In this document: piece after piece, positions 8,202 to 17,921 of the stretch | Numbering within the stretch: position 1 is the stretch's first letter | Layout of the letters: each line of letters opens with the position of its first letter | DNA from: Budvicia aquatica DSM 5075 = ATCC 35567 | GTDB taxonomy: Bacteria > Pseudomonadota > Gammaproteobacteria > Enterobacterales > Enterobacteriaceae | Length of the DNA stretch: 48,977 nt | Direction: 5' to 3' | Assembly (NCBI RefSeq): GCF_000427805.1 | Contig: NZ_ATYS01000041.1 | Coordinates: 1 to 48,977, forward strand | Notes under the pieces: generated by a model | Told to the model about the DNA's origin: nothing | Databases searched by the model: none | Seen by the model: the letters and a program-made list of their open reading frames with translations, nothing else | Translations under genes and position numbers: made by a program

Positions 8202-9078
8202 ATGCCATCAGGTTTCTCGGCGGAGAAAAGGGATAGTTTAATTGCGGGCCATAGTAGCCACCTGATGACTGATGATGGCACTACCCTTGAAATTTATCGG
8301 TATACCTTATGGCCGGACTCAGCACCTTCTCACACTCAAATTGTCGTATTTTTGTCTACTGAAGTAGATGCGGGCTATGGAAAGAGCGACTCTAATATTA
8401 AAAATAAAAACATGGCGAATTGTTCAAACTAATTCAACAGATATCAAAAATGTTTAAATAGCTCATTTATCAAAATTTGATTTAAGTACGAATTATTTCA
8501 CTTTCGCAATGACACATTCAAATCAAAATTGTGACACACATCAAATTTAATAAAAAATTCCTTTTTAATCATAAAGATAAAAAATAAATTCAATTATTTA
8601 ATTGAATAAACTTTAAATCATAATATTTAAATAAAAATAAAAACCAATTTAAATAAAATTAATTTATAAAATAACCAATGACAACAAAATAAATAACCAA
8701 CTCTTATAATTCACGATATAAAAATAATTAAAAATCATAATAACATTTAAATTATTTTCATTAAACAATTAAAAAATTACTTTCACAAAAAATAGCAACC
8801 ATAGTTACAAAAAATTAAATGTCATTGATTTAATTGAATAAATTTAAAAATAAAACGATATTAAAAGATAGATAAAGACCTCCCGCAACCATAATACCCA
8901 AACAACATCACAACGCATTGATGAGCAAGAAAATAATTCAAAACACAATAACAAAAGATTAAAAAAACACCAAAAAGAAACCCTTTAGAACGATCAATAG
9001 GTGGATCTTTAATTCATTATGGCTTATATTTTAGCCCAATGAACGACCCGTGGACGTTGTATTACAGGATGTATTCTA
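8202..9078. other. Long AT-rich intergenic region before autotransporter
   Basis: I see no convincing gene here. From about 8430 to 9000 the sequence is extremely AT-rich with many short A/T repeats, unlike both neighbours. A CRP-like half-conserved site (TGTGA-N6-TCAAA) lies at 8530-8545. The segment probably contains the autotransporter promoter, and its composition would suit H-NS silencing; this is inference. Confidence 0.6.
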
Positions 9079-11664
9079 ATGAAAACAAAATTATCTTTTG
9101 TTGCTCTATCTATTTTCTCTGCTCTGACGTTTAGCCAAACGGCTGCGGCTGATACCTTCTGTCGCGCTGACCAAAGTGCTACTTGGGGTGGTGGCTCAAC
9201 GTTTGAAGGTGAACTGACAGGCCAGGAGTGCATTGAAATCGGTGCAGGCCCTTCTGATGGCAACGGTATCGACTATGCCGGTACCGGAATTAACATGGAG
9301 CTGCAAGACGGCAGCATTGTCAGCGTTCTTGGCTACTTAAAAGATTCTAACGTCAACAGCGGCGCAACGGTATTCGTCGGTAAAGTCGCTAACATCGCCT
9401 GGGATGGCTACGTATTTAATGCGCCGGCTCTTGCCACCAACATTAATATCAATACCGGTGGATTAGTCCGAGTTCAGGACGGCGGAACGCTTAAAGATTC
9501 TACGGTAAATGGCGGCAAGGCTTACATCTCGAACTCTGGCACCACTGATTACGCAGGACTTGCGGTTAATAACACCGTTAGCAATGGCGGTAATCTGTAT
9601 GCCTACCTTGGTGGTATATCCGAAGGTACGCAGGTTAATAGTCAAGGCTTTGAATATGTACAGCAAACCGGTCAGTCTACAGGTACCGTTGTTAATAGTG
9701 GCGGCGTTCAAATGCTGACCTCCGCGGGTACTGCGATCAACACGACGGTCAATGCCGGTGGCAAACAACAAATTAGCAGCAACTCTATCGCCGAAGGCTC
9801 TGTGATCAATAAAGATGGCCTGCAGTACGTGATCAATACCGGTACGGCCAATAACACTATCGTTCGCGGCACTCAGTTTATATTTATGAATAACTCAGTT
9901 GCGGGTACAGCGACTAATACCAAGCTGTACGATGGCGGAGTTCAAAATGTTCAACAGGGTGGCAAGGCGATTGGCGTAGAGCTGTTTGATAACTCTATCC
10001 AGAAAGTCCTTGCAGACTCTTTTGCTGAAAATGTTGTTATCAATAACAATGCCAAATCATGGGTCACCGCTAACGGTAAAATCTTCAATACCACGGTGAA
10101 TGACCAAGGCCAGCTACAGCTAGTTGCCGGCGAAGGAGCCAGCGGTGCCTATGCAGATTCAGTTAAGCTAAATGGCACAGATACCGCGCTGTTTGTTATT
10201 GCCGCCGCCAACGATACTGATAGCGTCCAGATAGACCGCCTTGAAGGCAACGGGAAAGTACAGTTTAAAACTACCGCTGCAAGTGACGATACCCTGACCT
10301 ACTCTCAGCTCAACGTTGATAATTTGTCGGGTAATATGCACTTCTTTTTCAATACGTCGATTGAAAATGGCCGCGGAGATTACTTAACCATTAAGCAAAG
10401 CAGCGGTCAGCATTTAGTCACCGTCGCAGATTCAGGCGTTGAAATTACCGACCCGATGCAGCGCTCTTTAGACCTGATTACTGACACAAATGGCGGTTCG
10501 AGCTTCAGTCTGGCAAGTTTAGGCGGTACCCAAATCAACGCCGTTGATGGCGGCACCTATATGTACTATCTGAATAACCGCACCGAATCAGGAAAAGGTG
10601 AAATTTGGTATCTGAGCGCAAAAGAGGGTGAAGCTGTGACTCCTGAGCCTGAACCACAGCCAGAACCAGAGCCGGGTGGTGAAATTCCCGGAGGAATTAT
10701 TCCGTTACCTGAAGTTGAAATTCCGGGTGAAATTCCGGGCACCGGCGGAATTACAACGCCGGGTACTGATGCGATTTTATCAATGGCCAGCGCTCCTCAG
10801 CTGATTTTCAACAATGAGCTGAACAACCTGCGCTTCAGAAAAGGCGCGTTACAGCAAAATGATGGCGCCGCCGGCGCATGGGTACGGACCATTGGCAATA
10901 AAACCAACGTAAGCTCCGACCATACTCACTTCAAGATGGAACAATCCGGCCTTGAGATCGGTGCTGACAAAGTGGTTAGCTATGACAGTGGTAAAGCCTT
11001 CTTCGGTGGTTTTACCAGCTATGGCAACGTTGATGTCAAACATCAGCGCGGCGGCACCAGTAAAGTAGACAGCTATAGCGTAGGCGTTTATGCAACCTAC
11101 TTTGATCGGTCAGGTGTTTATATCGATAGCGTTTTGAAATATAACCACTTCAAAAATGACCTACAGGCCCAATCGACTAACGGTTCTGCCATCAACGGCA
11201 GCTATAACCAGAATGCACTGGGTGGCTCGGTTGAAGTGGGCTATAACACCATGGTGGCCGATAGCTTCTGGATCGAACCTTATAGCAAACTGTCTTACGT
11301 TCAGGTTCAGGGTAAAGATGTTGCGCTAAATAACGGTATGAAGGCCAATATCAATAATCAGGATTCATTGAATACTGAATTGGGTATTAACGTAGGCAAA
11401 GACTTCACGGTTGGCGCATCCAGCGTGGTGACACCTTATGCTAAAATGGCATGGAATCATGAATATATTGATAACAATACCACCGTGATCAACCACCGTA
11501 ATTCTTTCAACACCAACCTGTCTGGTGATGTGGCTAAAGTCGGGCTGGGTGTTAATGCCAGCCTGTCTAAGCAAGTCAGCCTATTTGCTGAAATGGATTA
11601 CAGCAAAGGCAATAAAATTGAAAACCCAATCGCGGCTAATCTAGGCCTGCGCTATAACTTCTAA
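9079..11664 (+). CDS. AIDA-type classical autotransporter (type Va secretion)
   Basis: The 861-residue protein starts with a Sec signal peptide (cleavage likely after ...SQTAAA, residue 24). The passenger (about 25-510) is built of repeated beta-helix units with recurring N(T/S)VNxGGxxx motifs of the AIDA/Ag43 type. A proline/glutamate linker (PEPEPQPEPEPGG, about 525-537) follows. The C-terminal about 290 residues form the outer-membrane beta-barrel, beginning GAWVRTIGNKT and ending with the aromatic LGLRYNF, as required for BAM insertion. It is probably a surface adhesin or biofilm protein; the passenger's ligand cannot be read. The gene stands alone with its own terminator. The last about 70 codons recur in decayed form at 13660. 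Confidence 0.93.
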   Translation: MKTKLSFVALSIFSALTFSQTAAADTFCRADQSATWGGGSTFEGELTGQECIEIGAGPSDGNGIDYAGTGINMELQDGSIVSVLGYLKDSNVNSGATVFVGKVANIAWDGYVFNAPALATNININTGGLVRVQDGGTLKDSTVNGGKAYISNSGTTDYAGLAVNNTVSNGGNLYAYLGGISEGTQVNSQGFEYVQQTGQSTGTVVNSGGVQMLTSAGTAINTTVNAGGKQQISSNSIAEGSVINKDGLQYVINTGTANNTIVRGTQFIFMNNSVAGTATNTKLYDGGVQNVQQGGKAIGVELFDNSIQKVLADSFAENVVINNNAKSWVTANGKIFNTTVNDQGQLQLVAGEGASGAYADSVKLNGTDTALFVIAAANDTDSVQIDRLEGNGKVQFKTTAASDDTLTYSQLNVDNLSGNMHFFFNTSIENGRGDYLTIKQSSGQHLVTVADSGVEITDPMQRSLDLITDTNGGSSFSLASLGGTQINAVDGGTYMYYLNNRTESGKGEIWYLSAKEGEAVTPEPEPQPEPEPGGEIPGGIIPLPEVEIPGEIPGTGGITTPGTDAILSMASAPQLIFNNELNNLRFRKGALQQNDGAAGAWVRTIGNKTNVSSDHTHFKMEQSGLEIGADKVVSYDSGKAFFGGFTSYGNVDVKHQRGGTSKVDSYSVGVYATYFDRSGVYIDSVLKYNHFKNDLQAQSTNGSAINGSYNQNALGGSVEVGYNTMVADSFWIEPYSKLSYVQVQGKDVALNNGMKANINNQDSLNTELGINVGKDFTVGASSVVTPYAKMAWNHEYIDNNTTVINHRNSFNTNLSGDVAKVGLGVNASLSKQVSLFAEMDYSKGNKIENPIAANLGLRYNF

Positions 11665-11683
11665 TTGCCCAGCTTGATTAAAC

Positions 11684-11720
11684 GCCGCTATGTAGTTACT
11701 GATGACAGAGCGGCATTTTT
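11684..11720 (+). terminator. Terminator of first autotransporter
   Basis: GCCGCT (11684-11689) pairs with AGCGGC (11709-11714), followed by ATTTTTAT. A better-paired homologous copy is at 13887-13926. Confidence 0.8.
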
Positions 11721-11830
11721 ATATCTATATGATTATTATAATTTATATCAGATTTTACCACTAAACTTATCGTCATACCGGTACCCCTTCATATATGATT
11801 CAGCTTATATAACATGATAAGGAGATAACA

Positions 11831-12154
11831 ATGTACCTGACGACAACCCCTTCATTTGATGGCTTTACCATTACTGATTATCACGGCATTGTGACCGGTG
11901 AAGCTATTCTAGGTGCAAACATTTTTAAGGACATTTTTGCCAGCATCCGGGATATCGTCGGCGGACGCTCAGGGGCCTATGAAAAAGAGCTACGTAAAGC
12001 GAGGGAAATCGCTTTTGCTGAACTGGAACAAGAAGCAAAAAAGTTAGGTGCAAACGCCATCGTCGGTATTGATATTGACTATGAAACCGTTGGCTCGAAT
12101 GGCAGCATGTTAATGGTTACCGTAACCGGAACCGCGGTATGGGTTCAAGTATAG
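11831..12154 (+). CDS. YbjQ family (UPF0145) protein
   Basis: This 107-residue cytoplasmic protein matches the YbjQ/DUF74 family, with [21 protein letters not shown] at the N-terminus (first 20 or so residues), the central alpha-helix with [17 protein letters not shown], and the [14 protein letters not shown] motif. The family forms pentamers and has been called a heavy-metal-binding domain, but its role is not established. AAGGAG precedes the ATG. It sits between an autotransporter and a secreted protein with no obvious functional link. Confidence 0.88.
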   Translation: MYLTTTPSFDGFTITDYHGIVTGEAILGANIFKDIFASIRDIVGGRSGAYEKELRKAREIAFAELEQEAKKLGANAIVGIDIDYETVGSNGSMLMVTVTGTAVWVQV

Positions 12155-12705
12155 GCTGAGCCCGATTTGAGACTACTAACAAAGAGATTTAACCACATTT
12201 CAACTTACGCTTCATCCGCGAAAAGAGCCCCTATATACGCTCCTTTTAAGGACTGGCTGCAATAAAAAATCAGCAGTTTAAGTGGCTTTATCCTAATAGG
12301 CTAAAGTCACTTTTTTATGTCACTTCATGCCATTAAGAAGACGTTCAGTCGAGGACAACAAAAGTTTTCAATGGCTGGCAATCAGATTACCTACATATCC
12401 TTAGGGGCACTTAATCCGGCATGCTATCAAGAAGCCCGAGGTATTTCCGACGACCCAATAGTAAGAAAAGTGATTTATATCGCTATTCAGGAAGCATCGA
12501 AAAGTGGGGTATATCGATAACAAAATAGCTTTAGCCGATAAACCGTTTTATTATCGAATTCGAAGATCGACTAATTGGCCATATTTGATGAAATGGTAGT
12601 TACACAGAACTATGGACAGGGTCAAGAGTGCCCATTATTTAAAGGCGCTGTGCTGCTAAACGCATTTGCATCATCAGCTTATAGGAACATCAGTTAAGGA
12701 AAACC
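12155..12705. other. Gene-poor 550-base interval
   Basis: This stretch carries a terminator-like hairpin (12280-12316) and no convincing gene. A 67-codon ORF begins at the T-run of the hairpin (12317) but has no ribosome site and no recognisable product. The segment just before 12706 supplies a good Shine-Dalgarno (AAGGAAAACC) for the next gene. Confidence 0.6.
12280..12316 (+). terminator. Probable rho-independent terminator
   Basis: AGTGGCTTTA (12281-12290) pairs with TAAAGTCACT (one G-T wobble, 12302-12311) and is followed by a run of T. It probably ends the ybjQ-like transcript, 130 bases downstream of it. Confidence 0.65.
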
Positions 12706-13581
12706 ATGAATATTATTGTTAAATCAATACTATTGAGCATACTTTGTATAGGCGTTTCACAAGCTAAAGTTATCTGGCCTGCGGCAACGGATGTGGAGAT
12801 GACAAATAAAACGGGGACATTAACAGAAGGTCACGCTAAAAATGCCCTTCAAATCCTTGAAAAGATGCCTTGGATTGAAGAGGGAGCTCAAAAAGGGCAA
12901 GGTAAATACCTATATGTATTTTTTAATCCCGCCTCTTCTACCAGCAAAGACCTCTATACCAAAACACGCCCTTATCTTAACTACGTCAATATCCGCTGGA
13001 TCCCAATAAGAACAGATGAGACAAATGTTAATGGCCTTTATGAGACCCGCACGCCACAAGCATTGGCAGATGCCTTTAATAAAGGCGTGATGCCCAAAAT
13101 ACGCAATCAAAAACAGATGAATGCTGTCGAAAATATGACGTTTACAGGCTTTATAATGATGCGTGGCGGAAGGATGCTTTCTCCAGAGGGTGAATCTTAT
13201 TTCCCGACGATGATTTATGGCGATAGCGATAAACTCTCTGTTGTTAGCGCCCCGGGCTATATTGAAGGGATGATGAATAATATTCCACTCACGCTGCCCA
13301 ATATCACCCAGCCCACGATTGTTGAATTAGCCGAACGCCAACCAGTGACTTTACATCGTTTTAAAGAAGATACACGTTATCAGACCCAAGAAGGTGAGCG
13401 TGCACCAATGTTACTGTACCCTAGTGATGATGCAGTAAGAACCGGGTCTTTAGGATCAGACAATCCACCGGTTATTATTGATGGCATGACCGATAACGGT
13501 TATCTTGCGATTGATTTTAATGGTATGGGTAATTTTATATATATTAAAGATGATCCAAGCATCATACGCCTCAGTAAATAA
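12706..13581 (+). CDS. Secreted thioredoxin-fold-like protein without CXXC
   Basis: The 291-residue protein has a clear signal peptide (MNIIVKSILLSILCIGVSQA, cleavage before KVIWP). The segment KYLYVFFNPASSTSKDLYTK (about residues 67-86) resembles the active-site strand and helix of DsbC/DsbG proteins, but the position of CPYC is occupied by ASST, and the mature protein contains no cysteine at all. Residues 110-190 continue in a way compatible with a DsbG-like inserted helical part and a closing strand (FTGFIMMRGGRMLSPEG). The C-terminal 75 residues look like a small separate beta-rich domain. It is presumably periplasmic. A disulfide-enzyme role is excluded by the missing cysteines; a chaperone or inhibitor role is only a guess. 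Confidence 0.6.
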   Translation: MNIIVKSILLSILCIGVSQAKVIWPAATDVEMTNKTGTLTEGHAKNALQILEKMPWIEEGAQKGQGKYLYVFFNPASSTSKDLYTKTRPYLNYVNIRWIPIRTDETNVNGLYETRTPQALADAFNKGVMPKIRNQKQMNAVENMTFTGFIMMRGGRMLSPEGESYFPTMIYGDSDKLSVVSAPGYIEGMMNNIPLTLPNITQPTIVELAERQPVTLHRFKEDTRYQTQEGERAPMLLYPSDDAVRTGSLGSDNPPVIIDGMTDNGYLAIDFNGMGNFIYIKDDPSIIRLSK

Positions 13582-13587
13582 CTTCGA

Positions 13588-13631
13588 TTAGATAACACCC
13601 GGTATCACCAATCGATATGGGTGTTATCTAA
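13588..13631 (+). terminator. Inverted repeat after the secreted protein gene
   Basis: TTAGATAACACCC (13588-13600) is perfectly complementary to 13619-13631 around an 18-base loop. The T-tract is weak, so termination efficiency is uncertain. Confidence 0.6.
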
Positions 13632-13659
13632 TTATGCCAGCGATCGTTAAAAACTTAGT

Positions 13660-13870
13660 GAACCATGAATATATTGATAACAATACCACCGTTATCAACC
13701 ACCGTAATACCTTCAATACTAACCTGTCTGGTGATATGGCTAGAGCCGGGCCGGGTGTCAGTGCGAGTCTATCTAAGCAAGTCAGCCTATGTGCCCAAAT
13801 GGATTACAGCAAAGGCAACAAAATTGAAAAATCAATCGCGGCTAATCTGAACCTGCGCTATAACGTCTAA
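13660..13870 (+). pseudogene. Decayed duplicate of autotransporter beta-barrel C-terminus
   Basis: Codons from NHEYIDNNTTVINHRN to NLRYNV reproduce the last about 70 residues of the autotransporter at 9079-11664 with scattered substitutions (for example SLFAEM becomes SLCAQM, and the terminal Phe becomes Val). The frame can be read from 13634 but there is no ribosome site, signal peptide or passenger. DNA similarity continues through the stop and the downstream terminator. The lost terminal Phe and isolated position indicate a remnant, not a gene. Confidence 0.9.
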
Positions 13871-13886
13871 TCATCGGACCTGATTA

Positions 13887-13926
13887 AACGCCGCTATGCA
13901 GTCACTGATGACATAGCGGCGTTTTT
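13887..13926 (+). terminator. Terminator copy downstream of autotransporter remnant
   Basis: AACGCCGCTATG (13887-13898) pairs perfectly with CATAGCGGCGTT (13912-13923) before a T-run. It is homologous to the terminator at 11684. Confidence 0.9.
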
Positions 13927-14172
13927 GTATATATAGCTGATTATATTAAACTTTATTTATAATTACCCCTATACAGTATTTTCCAGTTCACTCTCTTTGC
14001 TATTATCTTTTTTATCTCACGGGTTTTTATCTATAAATTAATTAAGTGTATTTCTCAGGCTAATAACTGTATAAATACTCAGTTATTTTATGATGTAGGC
14101 TGACTACGCTAGCTGTCTGTGTGACAATAGACCCCAGATATATTCCTATAACCCCAATCCAATAAGAGATTA
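13927..14172. other. dinG upstream region
   Basis: This AT-rich segment has no ORF. It carries the LexA box and a possible -10 hexamer TATGAT at 14089-14094. Confidence 0.6.
14065..14084. promoter_or_regulatory. LexA (SOS) box upstream of dinG
   Basis: AACTGTATAAATACTCAGTT contains CTG-N10-CAG with an AT-rich centre and symmetrical flanks, a close match to the enterobacterial LexA consensus. It lies about 90 bases before dinG, which is SOS-controlled in E. coli. Confidence 0.88.
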
Positions 14173-16344
14173 ATGGCCCTTTCCTCCGCAGTTAAAGAGC
14201 AGATAAGTCAGTGGTACAAAGCCCTGCAACAGCAGATCCCGGATTTTATTCCTCGCGCCCCCCAACGCCAAATGATCGCTGAGGTTGCTAAAGCATTTTC
14301 CGGTGATTCCGGCCGCCATCTGGCTATTGAGGCGCCAACCGGCGTGGGTAAAACCTTGTCTTACCTAATCCCGGGCATTGCCGTCAGCCGTGAAGAAGAA
14401 AAGCCCCTGATAGTCAGCACTGCTAACGTGGCACTACAGGATCAAATCTACAGTAAAGACCTCCCTCTGCTGAAAAAAATCATTCCAGACCTTAAATTCG
14501 CAGCGGCCTTTGGCCGTGGCCGCTACGTTTGCCCGCGCAATCTGGCAGCAATCAGCGACGAAAGTCCGCAGGGCGATCTGGGCCTGATGCTTGATGACGA
14601 GCCGATTACCTCCAGCGGCGAAGAGATGAAAATGGCTAAAAAGCTGGAGACGGCACTTTCGCGCTACGAGTGGGATGGCCTGCGTGACCATTACAAGCTG
14701 ACCATTCAGGATCCGCTGTGGATTAAAATTAGTACCGATAAAGCCAATTGCCTCGGGCGCAACTGCTACTACTTCAAAGAATGTCCGTACTTTGTGGCGC
14801 GCCGAGAAATTGAAAGTGCCGACGTGGTAGTAACCAATCATGCGCTGGTCATGGCGGCACTGGAGTCTGAGTCGGTGCTGCCACCGGCCAAAGATCTGCT
14901 GTTAGTTCTGGATGAAGGCCACCATTTACCCGATGTCGCCCGTGATGCGCTAGAAGTCGAAGCAGAGATCACCGCCGTCTGGAACAATTTGCAGCTCGAA
15001 GGATTCGTACGTCAAATTGAACAATGTCTGGCATTCTTTACCCCCAAAAATCCACCGCCGTTAACCAATGCCGAGCGGCTGAGCAACCACTGTGGTGAAA
15101 TGCGCGAGCTGCTGTTATTGATTGAACAGCAGGTTAGTCAGTACTTACCGCCGGACCTGTCCGACGCTGAGTATCGTTTTGAGATGGGAGCGCTGCCCGC
15201 AGATCTGACTGACCTGTGCGCCAGATTATTCAAACTGACCGATGCATTAACCGGCCTGGCGGAATATATGGTCAATGACCTGAGTGAAAAAACCGGCAAA
15301 CACGATATCGTGCGTCTCCACAGAGCTATTTTGCATATGAGCCGTATGCAGGGCTATTTTGAAACCATGAGCAAACTATGGCGTCTGGCCGCCATGGAAC
15401 AGGCATCTAATGCACCTATCGGTAAGTGGATAACCCGGAAATATATCGACAACCAAACTCATTTGACGTTCCATGGCGTGGGTATCCGGGTCAGCGATCA
15501 GCTAGAACGGCTGCTATGGCGTAAAGTTCCTCATGTCGTAATAACCTCTGCCACGCTGCGCTCATTGAACAGTTTTTCACGTTTACAGGAAATGAGCGGG
15601 TTGAGTGAAAAATCCGGCGATCGTTTTGTCAGCCTGAACTCTCCTTTTAATCACTGGGAACAGGGCAAGCTGGTCATGCCGCTGATGAAGAATGAACCCA
15701 TGATGGCCAATGAAGCAGCCCATCTGCAAGAAATGGCTGATTTCTTTCGCAGCGAACTCGCCAAAGATCTGCACAAAGGTCAGTTGGTATTATTTGCCAG
15801 TAATCGGGCGCTGCAACAGTTTGTCGCCCTGCTGCCGGATTTGCGCCTGACGCTGCTAGTACAGGGTGACCAACCTCGTTACCGGCTGGTAGAAGAGCAC
15901 CGCAAACGGGTTGAGGCCGGAACCACCAGCGTGCTGGTCGGGTTACAGTCTTTTGCCGAAGGCCTTGACCTGAAAGGAGACTTGCTGACTCAGGTGCATA
16001 TCCACAAAATTGCCTTCCCGCCTATTGATAGTCCGGTGATTGTCACCGAGGGTGAGTGGCTAAAAACCCTAAAGCGTTATCCGTTTGAAGTACAGAGCTT
16101 ACCCAGCGCCTCATTCAACCTGATTCAGCAGGTTGGAAGATTGATCCGCAGCCATGAATGCCGGGGTGAAATCGTGATTTATGACAACCGATTGGTTACT
16201 AAAAACTACGGTTCTCGTTTATTAAGCGCCCTGCCCGCTTTCCCCATTGAATATCGTGAGATGCCTGAACCGGGTTCAGTAAAACGACCCGGTCTGCTAA
16301 AAACAGCGGCAAAAACCGTTAAGCGCCGTGGTAAATCTACATAG
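14173..16344 (+). CDS. dinG: ATP-dependent DNA helicase DinG
   Basis: The 723-residue XPD-like superfamily 2 helicase unwinds DNA 5'-3' and resolves R-loops and other structures during damage or replication-transcription conflict. Walker A is EAPTGVGKT (53-61) and the DEGH box is in VLDEGHHLPD. The four iron-sulfur cysteines are Cys120, Cys193, Cys198 and Cys204, essentially the E. coli spacing (120, 194, 199, 205). The helicase motif VI region QQVGRLIRS is intact. Length agrees with E. coli (about 716). AAGAG precedes the start. The LexA box upstream indicates SOS induction. Confidence 0.97.
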   Translation: MALSSAVKEQISQWYKALQQQIPDFIPRAPQRQMIAEVAKAFSGDSGRHLAIEAPTGVGKTLSYLIPGIAVSREEEKPLIVSTANVALQDQIYSKDLPLLKKIIPDLKFAAAFGRGRYVCPRNLAAISDESPQGDLGLMLDDEPITSSGEEMKMAKKLETALSRYEWDGLRDHYKLTIQDPLWIKISTDKANCLGRNCYYFKECPYFVARREIESADVVVTNHALVMAALESESVLPPAKDLLLVLDEGHHLPDVARDALEVEAEITAVWNNLQLEGFVRQIEQCLAFFTPKNPPPLTNAERLSNHCGEMRELLLLIEQQVSQYLPPDLSDAEYRFEMGALPADLTDLCARLFKLTDALTGLAEYMVNDLSEKTGKHDIVRLHRAILHMSRMQGYFETMSKLWRLAAMEQASNAPIGKWITRKYIDNQTHLTFHGVGIRVSDQLERLLWRKVPHVVITSATLRSLNSFSRLQEMSGLSEKSGDRFVSLNSPFNHWEQGKLVMPLMKNEPMMANEAAHLQEMADFFRSELAKDLHKGQLVLFASNRALQQFVALLPDLRLTLLVQGDQPRYRLVEEHRKRVEAGTTSVLVGLQSFAEGLDLKGDLLTQVHIHKIAFPPIDSPVIVTEGEWLKTLKRYPFEVQSLPSASFNLIQQVGRLIRSHECRGEIVIYDNRLVTKNYGSRLLSALPAFPIEYREMPEPGSVKRPGLLKTAAKTVKRRGKST

Positions 16345-16447
16345 TCATTTCGCTGAGCGGATACCGATAAATTAAAATCTATTCACTCCTTTACTGCTCA
16401 CGTAAATGCCGCTATCAATAAACACTAACTTATTCTTATCGTAACAA

Positions 16448-16482
16448 TTAAAAAAAGCCGGACCTATTTTCATAGGTCCGAG
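16448..16482 (-). terminator. Terminator of the dgoK-to-lyase operon
   Basis: On the minus strand CGGACCTA pairs with TAGGTCCG (16459-16466 and 16473-16480) around a six-base loop, followed by a run of T (the A-run 16449-16456 on plus). It lies about 90 bases past the stop of the last operon gene. Confidence 0.92.
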
Positions 16483-16567
16483 GCGTAGAGTAAAACAGGA
16501 GCTTAATTCCTAACGTTGCCTGAATATCATCGTCAGAATCGCCGTTCGATGCTCAATATAAGTAGAG

Positions 16568-17833
16568 TTAAAAGTACGTATCCATTTGTTCTAAAATGGT
16601 ATATTCCTCATCGACTAAAAATAACGTTTTCCATTTATCAAACGTTAGACAAGGGTGAGAGGTAGAGAAAACGAGAATATCGCCAACCTGTAATTGCACA
16701 CTTTCAGGGTAATGAACCATAGCATGCTGATCCATGATATCTACTGTAACCATAGCGTTGTTAATAAAAGGCTGCTTTTCACCCTGACGATAATGCGCCG
16801 TAGGCTGTGGTAAACCTGCATCAAATGCGGCATCACGCTTACCAAAACCAATAATCGCCAGGCCTTTTTCAGGTAATGACTGAACATAAGCACACAGCTC
16901 TAAAGCCGAGACCAATCCCCCGTCAAGACTACAGGCAAGGCTGTCACGTGCAGTTAATGCATTTTGTGACTGCTCATATACGCCTTTATCATGAGTAATA
17001 TAACAACCCGGGCGGATAACATAGCGCAAGTTATCCGGTAAGTTCGCCTCTATCAGCTGATGACAAACAATGTCGTACCACACAGATCCAGCACCGGTTA
17101 ACAAAACTTCATTGCAATGGGCAAAGAGGCCTTTCTTAGTTAACCGATGAGTCAGTTCAATTACTTCATTAAGAAACGCATGAATTATTGCCAAATCGGC
17201 CTGTTCATCATGACTATGAATAATACCCTCATAAAATTCAACGCCTGCCAGCCTTAAGCCCGGTAAAGTCGCAATATAATCAGCCAGATTTTCGGCTTCG
17301 TCAGCCGAACGACAACCACAGCGACCGCCCGGCAGTCCCAGCTCAACCAACACATTCATTGTCTGGTTATTTGCTGAAAAGAATTCAGACAATTGCAATG
17401 CATTCGATTTGCTATCAACACAGCAAAATAACGAGGCCGAGGATTGCTGTTTTAATTGCGAGACCAGTGCCATATTGGCTCGTCCGATCAGTTGGTTTGC
17501 CATAATGACATTAGGAACGCCGGCCGCGATTGCCACCTTGGCCTGATATGCAGTTCCGACACCAATCCCCCAAGCTCCGTTAGCTATTTGCAGTTTAAAA
17601 ATAGCCGGCGTCATAGTTGTTTTACCGTGCGGAGCTAAAGAAATACCACAGCGTTCGGCATAAGCTTGCATCCACTGAATATTATTCTCTAATGCACTCT
17701 TTCTAATGGTTACAGCCGGCAAACACACATCTTCGTTCATAATATGAACATTTCCGACATCGTCAGCAAACATGATAGTGGCTTTATTCTGCAGGTTTTG
17801 TAGGCCGTCAAATTTATTGTTCATTGATTTCAT
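16568..17833 (-). CDS. Fold-type III PLP D-amino acid lyase (D-serine dehydratase/D-threonine aldolase-like)
   Basis: The 421-residue protein has an alanine-racemase-type N-terminal barrel with the PLP lysine in LAPHGKTTMTP (Lys71) and a C-terminal domain ending in SHPCLTFDKW, whose His393 and Cys395 correspond to the metal ligands of eukaryotic-type D-serine dehydratases. Family members include D-serine dehydratase, D-threonine aldolase and D-3-hydroxyaspartate dehydratase, all acting on beta-hydroxy D-amino acids. A 2-amino-2-deoxy-aldonate is also a beta-hydroxy D-amino acid, and the operon's 2-keto-3-deoxy sugar acid kinase and aldolase point that way. AAGAGAG precedes the ATG at 17833. 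It is the last gene of the minus-strand operon. Confidence 0.82.
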   Translation of the reverse strand: MKSMNNKFDGLQNLQNKATIMFADDVGNVHIMNEDVCLPAVTIRKSALENNIQWMQAYAERCGISLAPHGKTTMTPAIFKLQIANGAWGIGVGTAYQAKVAIAAGVPNVIMANQLIGRANMALVSQLKQQSSASLFCCVDSKSNALQLSEFFSANNQTMNVLVELGLPGGRCGCRSADEAENLADYIATLPGLRLAGVEFYEGIIHSHDEQADLAIIHAFLNEVIELTHRLTKKGLFAHCNEVLLTGAGSVWYDIVCHQLIEANLPDNLRYVIRPGCYITHDKGVYEQSQNALTARDSLACSLDGGLVSALELCAYVQSLPEKGLAIIGFGKRDAAFDAGLPQPTAHYRQGEKQPFINNAMVTVDIMDQHAMVHYPESVQLQVGDILVFSTSHPCLTFDKWKTLFLVDEEYTILEQMDTYF

Positions 17834-17921
17834 AATGTCTCTCTTAGATCGGAATATATAAAGAACACACCGCTGGTGTATTCTTTATATTTCGTGCCAG
17901 TATCAATAGGTCATACAATGA

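Noticed and set aside
8202-8432. 76-codon ORF after the dpaL operon terminator
   Set aside because: It starts at the T-run of the terminator, lacks a ribosome site, and encodes nothing recognisable.
8530-8545. CRP site before the first autotransporter
   Set aside because: One half-site is good but the other is poor, and the region is so AT-rich that such matches are expected; kept only as a note.
12317-12520. 67-codon ORF
   Set aside because: It also begins in a terminator T-run without a ribosome site; no family is recognised. A real gene cannot be fully excluded.
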